Shown in pieces: positions 36,599 to 45,468 of a stretch of DNA of 64,000 bases (position 1 is the stretch's first letter; each line of letters opens with the position of its first letter). A program made the translations under genes and the position numbers. The notes below the pieces were generated by a model. The model was not told where the DNA came from, made no database searches, and saw only the letters and a program-made list of their open reading frames with translations. The stretch covers positions 1 through 64,000 of the forward strand of contig WJLZ01000084.1 of assembly GCA_014728215.1 (NCBI GenBank), in the 5' to 3' direction. The DNA is from Chitinivibrionales bacterium (GTDB lineage Bacteria; Fibrobacterota; Chitinivibrionia; Chitinivibrionales; WJKA01).

Positions 36599-39190
36599 TC
36601 ATCTTTCAACAATTACCTTCCGATTAAACAATTGATTTCCCGATTTAATCCGAAGGAGATATATCCCGTTGGCAAGGGCAGAGAGCGGCAGCATGTATGT
36701 TCCTGCCTGCACTCCGGCTTTTTGCATGATTTTCCTGCCATTGGGAGCAATGAGTTGGACCGAATGACTCCCCTCTTTAGCAAAGGTGATATCCAGAACA
36801 TTTCGCGCCGCACGGACCGAAATGAATCTGTTCCCTTTGATATGCGACGGCGACGGGTATACGAGGGACGCTCCCGGAGGAAAAAGCTGAAATTCGGGAA
36901 CCAGCGTGTAGTACTGTGATGGACTCTGCCATCGGAGCTGCACCCCTTTTTCCCGTCCACCGGGTAATTTGGAGTGTTCCATCTTGATATCATACGCAGT
37001 TCCTGCAGTAAGGTCGACAGTTCCGGTTGCCTCTTTTGTTCCGCCGGTCCATTCATCAATCAACTGCTGACCGTCAATCCAGAGCCTGACGCCATCGTTT
37101 GAGGTAGCATAAAAAGTGTAAGTCTCCGAAAAGAGCGGTACGATTTTTCCGGTCCACCGTACGGTCAGCGAATCGACTCCTATGGTTGTATCGCGAGTAA
37201 TACTGTCTTCGGTATGAAAAACCGGCCATTCCGATTTGCCCCAGATAAAATTGACTTTTTCATCGATACGCGAAAGGGCGGGAGTTCCTGAAAAGGTAAG
37301 ATTGTTGTAATACTCGCCCAAAAGCCCGGTCCCGTTTCCATGGTCGGCGGCAAAATTCATGGGGTCACGATTGCTTTTACCCATGGGCGTCTGCCAGGGA
37401 AAATCGGAGAGTACCCCGATCGCTTCGAACTCAATCATGTCATTTCCGGCCGCCACCGCCAGGGCCGCAGCTTTGTCGGCTACCGGATCGGGATCATTAA
37501 ATTTCATTGTTGACGAAAAGCTTTTTGCCCCGAAATCGATACAATCGACAAGATTGTAGTACAAGTTCCCGGTCAGTGTATAATGGTCCGCATCGTCAAG
37601 ATAGATGCATTGACGACGGGTATCGTGGGTCCAGTCGGCCAGATCGACCATGTCATGAAAACAATTGTGGATCAATGAACTGTTATGCCCGGTTCGCCAG
37701 GCTTCAAACGCGCCGACATCACGCGTGGTCCGCTGAACGTTTGAAATGAAATTGAAATTTATTGAATTATTGCGCGTGAAAACCCTGAGCGGTTTACAAA
37801 AAGGATCAGCTGAGCATGGTAATGGCACTCCCATCGGTACCCAGTGATTTCCTTTAGCCGATATGGCATAGCGCCGGCCGCCTTTTCCGCCCGTAATCTC
37901 GTTATGACAAATATCATTGTCTCCGCTCTGGTGCATCTGAACGGCAGAACCATTGGCAAGAAGCATTCCGAAATCGGTGAAAAAGTTGCTGACTACTTTG
38001 TTATGTTTATTATAATAAATATAAGGTCCTGTCCAGGCACAATCACCGGTCAGGTAAACGCCGACATAATTTATGCCTTCGATCCAGCATCCATATACGG
38101 TGTTATGCTGGGCATGATAGCTCATCATCACCCCCATGATTCCCGCATTGAGAATTTTGCAATATTTTACCGCACAATATTCGGCATTTTCCATATGGAT
38201 AAGCCCCTGACGCATGTGATCGCCTTCACAGTTGCCCTCGCCGGGCTGATCGGAAGGATTATCGATCCGCTGCTTGTTACTCAATGCGATTTTCCGGCAA
38301 TCGGAAGTTGACAATACCAAACCTTCAAGCACAATATGTTTGACAACTGACGATGTGGAACTTCCGAGAAATTCAATGACTCTGAGCATGGTAGCACCAA
38401 CAATCACCTGATCGGCGATCGGCGTATTCATCGGACGGTAATACACATATCCATCATCGCTTAACGCCCATTCACCGTCTTTGTCGATAAAATCCTTTGA
38501 TCCCTCAATGATGTAGTACCCACCATTATTATCGCCGTACGAGGAGGGATCACAGGTGACAAGCCGTGATGAAAAATTCACTTCACTCACCGGCCTGGCG
38601 TCGGGGAACCAGCCATTGGCGTCGCCCTGCACCCGTGCATAGCTGTAGTCCCATTGTGCGGGATATGACGAATGATACGTAAATGATGTTCTATCGAACC
38701 CTTCATATGCACCGTTTGCTGTCCCTGCATCATCGGCATTCGGGTGACGGGCGGGTTGAGCACGATAGCCGTTTTCCGAAAGAGTCCAGAATTCCCATCC
38801 GCTCTCGACCGGCGCCCGGTAGACATTATTGCCCACCGATTCCCATCCGGTAATCCGCTTTCCGCCGAAAATGTACGGCGTTTCGCCGGGGTAATTTTTG
38901 AAGGTGACCGGATTTGCTGCGGTGCCGTTATCCTGTTCGGTGAAAGTCAGAGTTGATTCGAGGAAATAGTTTCCGTCTCTGAGTATAACCACTTTTTCAC
39001 CGCCACTCACGTCACGCAATACATCACGTGCCTTATGGAGTGTCTTAAAAGGGCTTCCTTCAGAGCCATCGTTACCATCATCACCGTCAGGAGCAACATA
39101 ATACGTTATCCCCCATGAGGCTGATAAAAAACCCAATACAAGAATAGAGAGAAACAGACGAACCCCTCGCCCTTTACCAAATGATGCCAT
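36599..39190 (-). CDS. Secreted beta-helix protein with PA14 domain, glycoside-hydrolase-like (paralogue A)
   Basis: 863 residues from the ATG preceded by AAAGGGG. A signal peptide ends near residue 27. The catalytic-type region (about 28-610) starts YYVAPDGDDGNDGSEGSPF and goes through GGKRITGWE into right-handed beta-helix repeats; this layout resembles GH141-type hydrolases and DUF1565 proteins. A PA14 domain (about 630-765, YTFYATSNDGVRLWIDG) probably binds sugar. A sorting-type C-terminal domain (about 790-863) ends the protein. It should act on an extracellular polysaccharide; a lyase is also possible because many polysaccharide lyases share the beta-helix. It is a paralogue of the next gene upstream. 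Confidence 0.8.
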   Translation of the reverse strand: MASFGKGRGVRLFLSILVLGFLSASWGITYYVAPDGDDGNDGSEGSPFKTLHKARDVLRDVSGGEKVVILRDGNYFLESTLTFTEQDNGTAANPVTFKNYPGETPYIFGGKRITGWESVGNNVYRAPVESGWEFWTLSENGYRAQPARHPNADDAGTANGAYEGFDRTSFTYHSSYPAQWDYSYARVQGDANGWFPDARPVSEVNFSSRLVTCDPSSYGDNNGGYYIIEGSKDFIDKDGEWALSDDGYVYYRPMNTPIADQVIVGATMLRVIEFLGSSTSSVVKHIVLEGLVLSTSDCRKIALSNKQRIDNPSDQPGEGNCEGDHMRQGLIHMENAEYCAVKYCKILNAGIMGVMMSYHAQHNTVYGCWIEGINYVGVYLTGDCAWTGPYIYYNKHNKVVSNFFTDFGMLLANGSAVQMHQSGDNDICHNEITGGKGGRRYAISAKGNHWVPMGVPLPCSADPFCKPLRVFTRNNSINFNFISNVQRTTRDVGAFEAWRTGHNSSLIHNCFHDMVDLADWTHDTRRQCIYLDDADHYTLTGNLYYNLVDCIDFGAKSFSSTMKFNDPDPVADKAAALAVAAGNDMIEFEAIGVLSDFPWQTPMGKSNRDPMNFAADHGNGTGLLGEYYNNLTFSGTPALSRIDEKVNFIWGKSEWPVFHTEDSITRDTTIGVDSLTVRWTGKIVPLFSETYTFYATSNDGVRLWIDGQQLIDEWTGGTKEATGTVDLTAGTAYDIKMEHSKLPGGREKGVQLRWQSPSQYYTLVPEFQLFPPGASLVYPSPSHIKGNRFISVRAARNVLDITFAKEGSHSVQLIAPNGRKIMQKAGVQAGTYMLPLSALANGIYLLRIKSGNQLFNRKVIVER

Positions 39191-39197
39191 GAAATAC

Positions 39198-39214
39198 CCC
39201 TTTGCTGCTAATTT
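39198..39214 (-). repeat. Leader repeat, copy 1
   Basis: A 17-base segment just upstream of paralogue A matches 41853-41869 upstream of paralogue B with one mismatch. It contains the AAAGGG ribosome-binding region here and is probably a relic of the duplication that made the two genes. Confidence 0.6.
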
Positions 39215-39219
39215 TTGTT

Positions 39220-39265
39220 GAGCCTGGAAGTCCGGCTTCAAGCCGGACTTCCCCCAAAAAGGCTC
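39220..39265. repeat. Long stem-loop between the beta-helix paralogues
   Basis: A perfect 13-base inverted repeat around one central base (39226-39238 with 39240-39252) is extended by an outer 6-base pair (39220-39225 with 39260-39265) across an asymmetric bulge. There is no T run on either strand. It may be a REP-type element, or a structure that separates expression of the two paralogues in the messenger. Confidence 0.7.
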
Positions 39266-39274
39266 GCAGAAATA

Positions 39275-41821
39275 TTATCGGTTTAACAGGACCTTATGAA
39301 CAGTCCTGTGCTTTGCTGTTTCGATTGAAATCAGGTAAACACCCGATGCATAGTCTTTGGTTGAAAGATTATACGTCGCCTTCTTTGTTCCCTTTTTCAA
39401 GGTGACAACCGATCCATCCGGTCGCATAAGCTTCACAATATGCGCACCTTTTCTTTCGGGAATAGAAATAACAAATTCGTTTCCTTTATGAACGAATGTC
39501 GGCCGTGCCAATGACATTGTTTCGATTATTTTCTCCGCTCCCACATTTCCGGGCTCCACCGGATAGAGTTGATGTTGCGGAATGACATGCAGAGGCATTT
39601 CAGGGCACCACCAGTCCACACCGAGAGCGTCACCGCCCGAAAACTCGACTTTAATCGAATAAGGCACCCCTGCTTCAAGCGATATGGTTTCGCCGGTCAC
39701 AACATAATCGGAACCACTTCCTGTTCCATCAACCAGCAACTGGCCGTCAACCCATACCTTGACGGTACCGCGGACCTGGCCGTCGAACCGGTAGGCGCTT
39801 GTGTACAGAGGAATTATCGAACCGGTAAGCCTGACATTTTTATCCGATGTCCAGTTGATCCCGAGATAGGGTTCGGTTTTTGTTTCGGAGGGTGAACCGC
39901 TGAGACTGCTGCTTGAAAAATATTCCGCTTTCAATCCGGCGCCGTCGGCATAAGAAGGACCGATCCGGTCGAAGAGATCGGGATCACTTACCATTTCCTG
40001 GGGCAATTCATAATCTTTATGAAGCTGCCCCGGGGTCTCCCAGGGAAAATCATCCTTCACACCGATATCGTCGATATCGAATCCCTGACCGGCTGCAATA
40101 CGTTTGGCTTCCGATCGGGTAAATGGATAGGGTTGGTTACCAAAATCACCTTCCATCCACCAGTTCATCACATCGATGCAGTTATAGGCGGCGATATTAT
40201 AGGTTTCTGTTGTAAACCCGGCGTCATGATACACACAATTCCGGTAGGAAAGGTCGCAGTCAAAACCGTCCTGACCGCCTTCCTTGTTCCGGCTGGGACA
40301 GAAGATGTGGTACAAATCGTGGAACACGCAATTATACAGCTTGTTGCCGTATCCCGGCCACCACTGTTCATACGCTCCAACATCCGCCGTCGAATGAATG
40401 ACATGAGAGATATCGTTATGATGCATGTTATTCTTGCGGGAAAGCAGATAGAGCGAATCATTGCCTGCCAGCGCAGGAATGCCGGCAAGGCGCTGTCCCT
40501 TAATCGACATCCCGTAACGGCCGCATCCGCGAATCTCATTATAACTGATTTCATTTTCACCACTCTGATACATGTGAACGCCGGCACATCCCGATTGGAG
40601 CTTACCGTAATCGTGGATATAATTGTTCACCACTTCGTTGTGATGATTGATAAAATCCCAAGGGCCGGATGTGCAGCAATAGGAGCCCAGGTAAACGCCG
40701 AAATAATTGACCCCCTCAAGCCAGCACCCATACATTTCGTTGTATTGAGAGTGATAGTTAAACACCACACCCATGGTCCCGCCGTTCCAGAGCTTACTGT
40801 ACCTTATCGCACAATGCTCGGCATTTTCGAACTGTACAATACCATGGCGCATGCAGTCGTTTTCACAATTGTTCTCGTGGTCTTCATCACCGGGATTTGC
40901 AGGTGAGGTTTTACTCGAATACACCGTATCGGGACCGTCGGTTGTTGACAATGTAACACCTTCAACGGTAATATACTTCGTTGGGTTCGAAGGAGAACTT
41001 CCCATAAACTCGATAATCCGTAAAACCTTTCCCCCGACAATCACCTGATTTTCGACGGGCAGCTTTTTGGGCCAGTACCAGACATAGCCGTCACCATCAA
41101 GGGCCCATTCACCCGGTTGATCGATAAAATCTTTCGAGCCTTCGACCCAGTAATTACCGGACGGGTTCCAATTGGGCTCCATGGTGATACACCGGGTAGA
41201 AAAATCAACATTCGTTATTTCACGGGCATCGGTAAACCATCCCGGCGAAGAAGAGGCCCGGGCATTACTGTAGTCCCAGTTGTCCGGAAAATCACCCTCA
41301 TTATAGTAGATGTCGTTTCCTCTCCGGGTTGCATTATAGGCGCCGTCCAGGACCTTATAATTTCCCCGTTGGTCACCGACATTACTTTCTCCCATGATAT
41401 TCGGGTGACGGGCCGGCTGAGACCGCTTACCGTTTTCGGAAAGGGTCCAGAACTGCCAATCGGTACTTCCAACATGAGCTTTGTAAATATCTCCACTCAC
41501 CTTCTCCCATCCGGTGATCCGTTGCCCACCATAGATAGTCGGAAACGTACCATCCTCTCCTTTCCAGAGAACCGGATTCTGCTCGGTCCCGGCGTCATTT
41601 TCATCAAACCGAAGCGGCTCGTCAAGAAAATAATCGCCATCCTTAATGATAACGGTTTTCGATTCACCGCTTACATTCCGTAAGGCATCACGGGCATGGT
41701 GAAGTGTTTTAAAAGGGCTCCCCTCGGAACCGTCGCTGTTGTCGTCACCGGTCGGTGAAACATAATAGGTTACGGCCATTGCTGCAGATGCAGCGAAAAG
41801 TAATGCAATAAGAGTACGCAT
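39275..41821 (-). CDS. Secreted beta-helix protein with PA14-like domain, glycoside-hydrolase-like (paralogue B)
   Basis: 848 residues, colinear with paralogue A along the whole length: signal peptide (about 1-16), YYVSPTGDDNSDGSEGSPF, GGQRITGWE, beta-helix region to about 620, a PA14-like domain (about 640-755) and a sorting-type C-terminal domain (about 775-848). Shared blocks include EGSPFKTLHxARD, VEGSKDFIDxxGEWAL and the CENDCMRHG/CEGDHMRQG segment. The PA14 part is more diverged than in A. Substrate is unknown; an extracellular glycan is likely. The ribosome-binding region is a run of eight G immediately before the ATG. Confidence 0.8.
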   Translation of the reverse strand: MRTLIALLFAASAAMAVTYYVSPTGDDNSDGSEGSPFKTLHHARDALRNVSGESKTVIIKDGDYFLDEPLRFDENDAGTEQNPVLWKGEDGTFPTIYGGQRITGWEKVSGDIYKAHVGSTDWQFWTLSENGKRSQPARHPNIMGESNVGDQRGNYKVLDGAYNATRRGNDIYYNEGDFPDNWDYSNARASSSPGWFTDAREITNVDFSTRCITMEPNWNPSGNYWVEGSKDFIDQPGEWALDGDGYVWYWPKKLPVENQVIVGGKVLRIIEFMGSSPSNPTKYITVEGVTLSTTDGPDTVYSSKTSPANPGDEDHENNCENDCMRHGIVQFENAEHCAIRYSKLWNGGTMGVVFNYHSQYNEMYGCWLEGVNYFGVYLGSYCCTSGPWDFINHHNEVVNNYIHDYGKLQSGCAGVHMYQSGENEISYNEIRGCGRYGMSIKGQRLAGIPALAGNDSLYLLSRKNNMHHNDISHVIHSTADVGAYEQWWPGYGNKLYNCVFHDLYHIFCPSRNKEGGQDGFDCDLSYRNCVYHDAGFTTETYNIAAYNCIDVMNWWMEGDFGNQPYPFTRSEAKRIAAGQGFDIDDIGVKDDFPWETPGQLHKDYELPQEMVSDPDLFDRIGPSYADGAGLKAEYFSSSSLSGSPSETKTEPYLGINWTSDKNVRLTGSIIPLYTSAYRFDGQVRGTVKVWVDGQLLVDGTGSGSDYVVTGETISLEAGVPYSIKVEFSGGDALGVDWWCPEMPLHVIPQHQLYPVEPGNVGAEKIIETMSLARPTFVHKGNEFVISIPERKGAHIVKLMRPDGSVVTLKKGTKKATYNLSTKDYASGVYLISIETAKHRTVHKVLLNR

Positions 41822-41822
41822 A

Positions 41823-41830
41823 CCCCCCCC
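41823..41830 (-). promoter_or_regulatory. G8 tract at the translation start of paralogue B
   Basis: On the minus strand eight G stand one base before the ATG and must serve as the ribosome-binding site. The tract overlaps another ATG 11 bases upstream that is out of frame at G8 but would come into frame at G9 or G6. Slippage in such a tract could change start choice or expression. Confidence 0.5.
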
Positions 41831-41852
41831 ATAGGTTAAAAATTAGTAAAAT

Positions 41853-41869
41853 CCCTTTGCTGCTGATTT
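41853..41869 (-). repeat. Leader repeat, copy 2
   Basis: Matches 39198-39214 with one mismatch. Here it lies 32 bases upstream of the start of paralogue B, in the 80-base gap after the 41902-43422 gene. Confidence 0.6.
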
Positions 41870-41901
41870 ACTCTGCCGAACATACTGAACACCAGGATGT
41901 T

Positions 41902-43422
41902 TTACATACGAATCACTTTTCCCGACCGGCTCTCCTTCACGGATACAATTCGAATGACATTTATCCCGGATGAAAATACCGATTCGGGTATAGTAATATA
42001 TGACTCGGAAGTTGAATGCTTGAATATCAGTTTGCCGCTGCAATCGAATACTTTGACCGTTTTTATCCCCTTTCCTTCCAGAGGAATTGAGATCCGACCG
42101 CCACCAATATCCGGGCTAATCCCGAATCCCGGGCGAGCTGTTCGACGGGGCCGGGGCAGATGAACCGCTACCCGATCAATAATCTCAGTATCGGTGCCCT
42201 CTATATGGAATGATGCAGCATTATTATAGTCATCGATATACCCGGATGCAATGTCTTCAACAGGATCGGTAACAAAAAAATCACCGTGCCAGACAACAGC
42301 GACATCCCCATCGGGATTATTGATCGTATCGTATTCACAGGGATGACGGGTCAGGTTCATGGACTCTTCCCTGATCCAGTTGAACGTTAACAGATTAGAA
42401 CCGTTCTCCATGTCTCTCCCCTGCGGCGCCCAACCGGTGAATGTACAAGTCCAGTAATCGGAATTAGCCGACCATCCACCAAGTGTTGAATTGCCCGTAC
42501 CAGTCGATTGGTATACATCACGGTAAACATGATTATCCTCATCGTAAATCGGATTTTTAAGGGATGTATCCACCGCCCATGAATCCCAGAGGGTCCAGTC
42601 GACATTCCCATCATCACCGGCCCCGGGATACTCAAGAGTTTCAAATGTTATCGTATCGATTCTGTTGATTCCTACACGCGTATGCCACCCGTTATTGTTG
42701 GCAAGATAAAACATTCTCGAAGGAGAAATACCGATACCGCATCCCCCGGTACTGACAAGATTGCCACCTTCATTCCATTTCTTGCTCAGATCACTGGACA
42801 GGGTCACCGGATTTCCTCCGGCAGCGACGAGACTATCGGCGTCGGGCATGCGAAACATTGTCACATTATCACCATAAGAACCCATCATGAGTTTCGTGTC
42901 GGCACAAAGCTGCATCTGGTTCGACGTCTCACTCATGTCAACTATATGCTGCGCATCACCCGTATGTACATTGACCCGCCATATATGCTGATTGAACTTC
43001 TCGGTAGTGTACCAGATCCACTCCCCTCTTGGCCATTCCAGAATCGGCGACCATATCTTGCCGTCACCTACATCACCGTTGTCGGGAAGCTTTGTCAGTT
43101 TTTTGATAGTTTTATTGACTCCGCCTATCCTGGTTACACAAACATACCAGCCGTCGCTTTCCTTGTGAAGAAATGCACAATGGGTACCATGTGAGTTTAT
43201 CTGAGGAAATCGCGACTGAAGACGATCCGGACCTGCGATCAGGAAAAGTGAATCTTGCCACTCATTATTCTCAATAAAATGAACATCAATACCGTGGAAT
43301 TCACCGGTAAAATCTGAGACGGCAATACCGCTGAGTCCAAAAAGACAACTGTTCAGAGTAAACAAGGCAAAAAACAGCCATTTTAAATGCGTAAAAGATT
43401 TCTTGCCGCTATACCGTTTCAT
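41902..43422 (-). CDS. Secreted propeller-like protein with sorting-type C-terminal domain
   Basis: 506 residues with a signal peptide (about 10-35). The body (about 40-420) is beta-rich with repeated short units in which a GxxxW or W-x-x-D strand alternates with loops (SPILEWPRGEWIWYTT, WRVNVHTGDAQHIVD), the look of a TolB- or WD-type beta-propeller. The last 75 residues form a sorting-type C-terminal domain. AAGGGGG lies four bases before the ATG. It is the first gene of the minus-strand glycan locus, followed after 80 bases by beta-helix paralogue B. It could bind glycan or be an enzyme of a family I cannot name. Confidence 0.7.
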   Translation of the reverse strand: MKRYSGKKSFTHLKWLFFALFTLNSCLFGLSGIAVSDFTGEFHGIDVHFIENNEWQDSLFLIAGPDRLQSRFPQINSHGTHCAFLHKESDGWYVCVTRIGGVNKTIKKLTKLPDNGDVGDGKIWSPILEWPRGEWIWYTTEKFNQHIWRVNVHTGDAQHIVDMSETSNQMQLCADTKLMMGSYGDNVTMFRMPDADSLVAAGGNPVTLSSDLSKKWNEGGNLVSTGGCGIGISPSRMFYLANNNGWHTRVGINRIDTITFETLEYPGAGDDGNVDWTLWDSWAVDTSLKNPIYDEDNHVYRDVYQSTGTGNSTLGGWSANSDYWTCTFTGWAPQGRDMENGSNLLTFNWIREESMNLTRHPCEYDTINNPDGDVAVVWHGDFFVTDPVEDIASGYIDDYNNAASFHIEGTDTEIIDRVAVHLPRPRRTARPGFGISPDIGGGRISIPLEGKGIKTVKVFDCSGKLIFKHSTSESYITIPESVFSSGINVIRIVSVKESRSGKVIRM

Positions 43423-43687
43423 AAAACCCCCTTAAGAAGCGCTTTTATCAGTCAAAGCTTATCGTTTTTTTTATGAGGAGCATATCGAAAACAACACCTC
43501 CGTGCTATAATCGCTGTTCTCATAATATATACTTAATATATACTTATCTAATAATTTAATATAACCAAATTATGCATATTCCGCCATTTTTTCCCATATT
43601 TTGTTTGGAGAAAAAGTTCCATTTGATTTAGCCGAAAGCATAACAATTTGAACATTACTTTCCCGAGGCAGAAAAACGTTTTTATCT

Positions 43688-43975
43688 ATGAAAGAAAATG
43701 ATCCCATACGGTTACCGATCAACGGCATTTTAGACCTCCATACCTTTCGCCCCCGGGATGTTAAAAGGCTCATTCCCGACTACCTCAACGAATGCAGGAA
43801 AAAGGGAATTTTTGAAATCTATATCATCCATGGCAAAGGTAAAGGCATCCTCCGTGAGAAGGTCCATGCTGTTTTGCGGCGGTTGCCTGAGGTGGTATTC
43901 TTCTATCCCGCGCCTGAACAATTCGGTGGCTGGGGTGCCACAGTTGTGGAGCTTTCGAAAAAATCCTCCTTTTGA
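43688..43975 (+). CDS. Small Smr-domain protein
   Basis: 95 residues consisting of one Smr domain: the DLHTFRPRDV start motif (DLHG-type) and the IIHGKGKGILREKV motif that defines the fold. Smr domains in MutS2 and stand-alone proteins are nucleases acting on branched DNA or on collided-ribosome mRNA. This minimal form has no further domain, so its target is open. There is no strong ribosome-binding site. It is divergent from the glycan locus and precedes the kinase gene by 96 bases. Confidence 0.85.
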   Translation: MKENDPIRLPINGILDLHTFRPRDVKRLIPDYLNECRKKGIFEIYIIHGKGKGILREKVHAVLRRLPEVVFFYPAPEQFGGWGATVVELSKKSSF

Positions 43976-44071
43976 ACTTTTATATATCCCTTAATATTCA
44001 TTATTTTCAATAGCAACAAGCATCAGCACCGAAATAAGCATATTCAATAAATCCAATGAAGGGAGTCACCA

Positions 44072-45151
44072 ATGAAAATCGATCTCAAACAGGACTGCAA
44101 ATACGCTCTGCTTGTTCCAACCAGCATGGGCGTCCGAATCACCCCGGTCAATGGCCAGCCGGTCTATGGCAGTACAAATTTTATGATGCAGGCCACCAGC
44201 GCCGAAACCAATGTGGCCAGTGTTTCATCCTATCTCGACCTTCCGGTTAAAGTACTCACCACCTTTGTTAAAGACAGTCCGATTGCCCGTTTTATCAAAG
44301 ACAACCTCGCAAGCCGTCATATGGACTATGAAGGCAAGGATGTTGATCAGGGCGATCCCTGGGGACACCGTCACCAGTTCAATATCGCCGACAGTGGATA
44401 CGGCTCCCGTGGTCCTCGCGTGCATAATGACCGGGCCGGTGAAGTTGGTCGCACATTAAATGTCAAAGATTTCGATCTCGAAAGAATTTTCGGCAACGAG
44501 GGAGTTCAAATTATCCACCTTTCGGGTTTAATCGGTGCTCTGTCGCCCGATACCGGAACATTCTGTCTTGAGCTTGCCAGAGCTGCAAAAAAGCATGGTA
44601 CCCGGATCTCCTTTGACCTTAATTACCGCGCATCGTTCTGGAAAAACCGGGGAAAAGAGCTTCGTGATATTTTCCATGAAATTGCAAGTATTTCGGACAT
44701 TCTTGTCGGCAATGAAGAAGATTTTCAGCTCTGCCTGGGTGTGGAAGGTCCTGAAGCCGGCGGGCAGGGGCTTGGAGCGAAAATTGACGGTTTCAAAGGC
44801 ATGATCGACCGGGTGAAAAAAGCCTACCCCGCTGCATCAGTTTTCGCCACTACCCTTCGTGAAGTAGTCAACACCAACGCTCATCTATGGGGCGCTATCA
44901 TGCGGGAAGGTGACAACTGGCATATTGTGGAACCCCGTCAGATTACCGTTCTTGATCGTATCGGTGGTGGTGACGGTTTTGTCGGCGGTATGCTGTATGC
45001 TGTCCTCAAAGGATGGGAATCGGAAAAATGGGTCCAGTTCGGCTGGGCAACCGGCGCACTGGCAACAACCATGCTCACCGACTATGGTCAGCCTTCCGAT
45101 GAAGATCAGGTGTGGAGCATCTGGCAGGGGAATGCGCGGGTTAAAAGATAA
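44072..45151 (+). CDS. PfkB-family sugar kinase, 2-keto-3-deoxygluconate-kinase-like
   Basis: 359 residues of the ribokinase/PfkB fold. The C-terminal signature DRIGGGDGFVGGMLY holds the catalytic Asp and the anion hole, and SFDLNYRASFWKN with VGNEEDF is the arrangement seen in 2-keto-3-deoxygluconate kinases. It should phosphorylate an acidic keto-sugar in the cytoplasm. That is the entry step for uronic acids released from pectin-, alginate- or glycosaminoglycan-type polymers, which fits the neighbouring secreted glycan locus, but specificity is inferred. GAAGGGAG precedes the ATG. Confidence 0.82.
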   Translation: MKIDLKQDCKYALLVPTSMGVRITPVNGQPVYGSTNFMMQATSAETNVASVSSYLDLPVKVLTTFVKDSPIARFIKDNLASRHMDYEGKDVDQGDPWGHRHQFNIADSGYGSRGPRVHNDRAGEVGRTLNVKDFDLERIFGNEGVQIIHLSGLIGALSPDTGTFCLELARAAKKHGTRISFDLNYRASFWKNRGKELRDIFHEIASISDILVGNEEDFQLCLGVEGPEAGGQGLGAKIDGFKGMIDRVKKAYPAASVFATTLREVVNTNAHLWGAIMREGDNWHIVEPRQITVLDRIGGGDGFVGGMLYAVLKGWESEKWVQFGWATGALATTMLTDYGQPSDEDQVWSIWQGNARVKR

Positions 45152-45228
45152 AAAAATAGCTTTGTTCTGTCGAAACATTTTTCTATTTTAATTAAACAGC
45201 CAATAGAAAGAAGTTTTGGAGGAATTAT

Positions 45229-45348
45229 TTGCGATTATCACCAATGACTGGAGTTCTGCTGACAGACCGGCGAGTCGATATCACTCCGAGTTATCACCGA
45301 AGACTCGACCTCATTCTGCATGATGTCCTTTCCTTTCATTATTTTTAA
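45229..45348 (+). CDS. Possible 39-residue peptide with strong ribosome-binding site
   Basis: GGAGG lies six bases before a TTG that opens a 39-codon frame; an in-frame ATG follows five codons later. The peptide is basic with a hydrophobic C-terminal third and matches nothing I know. The strong Shine-Dalgarno in the middle of the 317-base gap between the kinase and greA is the only support. It may be a leader peptide or chance. The rest of the gap (45152-45228, 45349-45468) holds nothing else that I can name. Confidence 0.3.
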   Translation: MRLSPMTGVLLTDRRVDITPSYHRRLDLILHDVLSFHYF

Positions 45349-45468
45349 AACATATTATTGATACAGATGCTCAGGCATCGGTATCTCTTTGTGAAATACC
45401 GGTAAACCACCGAGTCATCCGCTCAACCCCAATATTTTTTCGCATATTAATTCAACGGCAGGAAAAAA

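Noticed and set aside
40019-40906. A 295-codon + strand open frame
   Set aside because: It is antisense to beta-helix paralogue B and reads as low-information Ile/Val-rich sequence without a start signal.
43528-43552. Direct AT-rich repeats upstream of the Smr gene as an operator
   Set aside because: Only two short low-complexity copies; chance is likely in this AT-rich gap.
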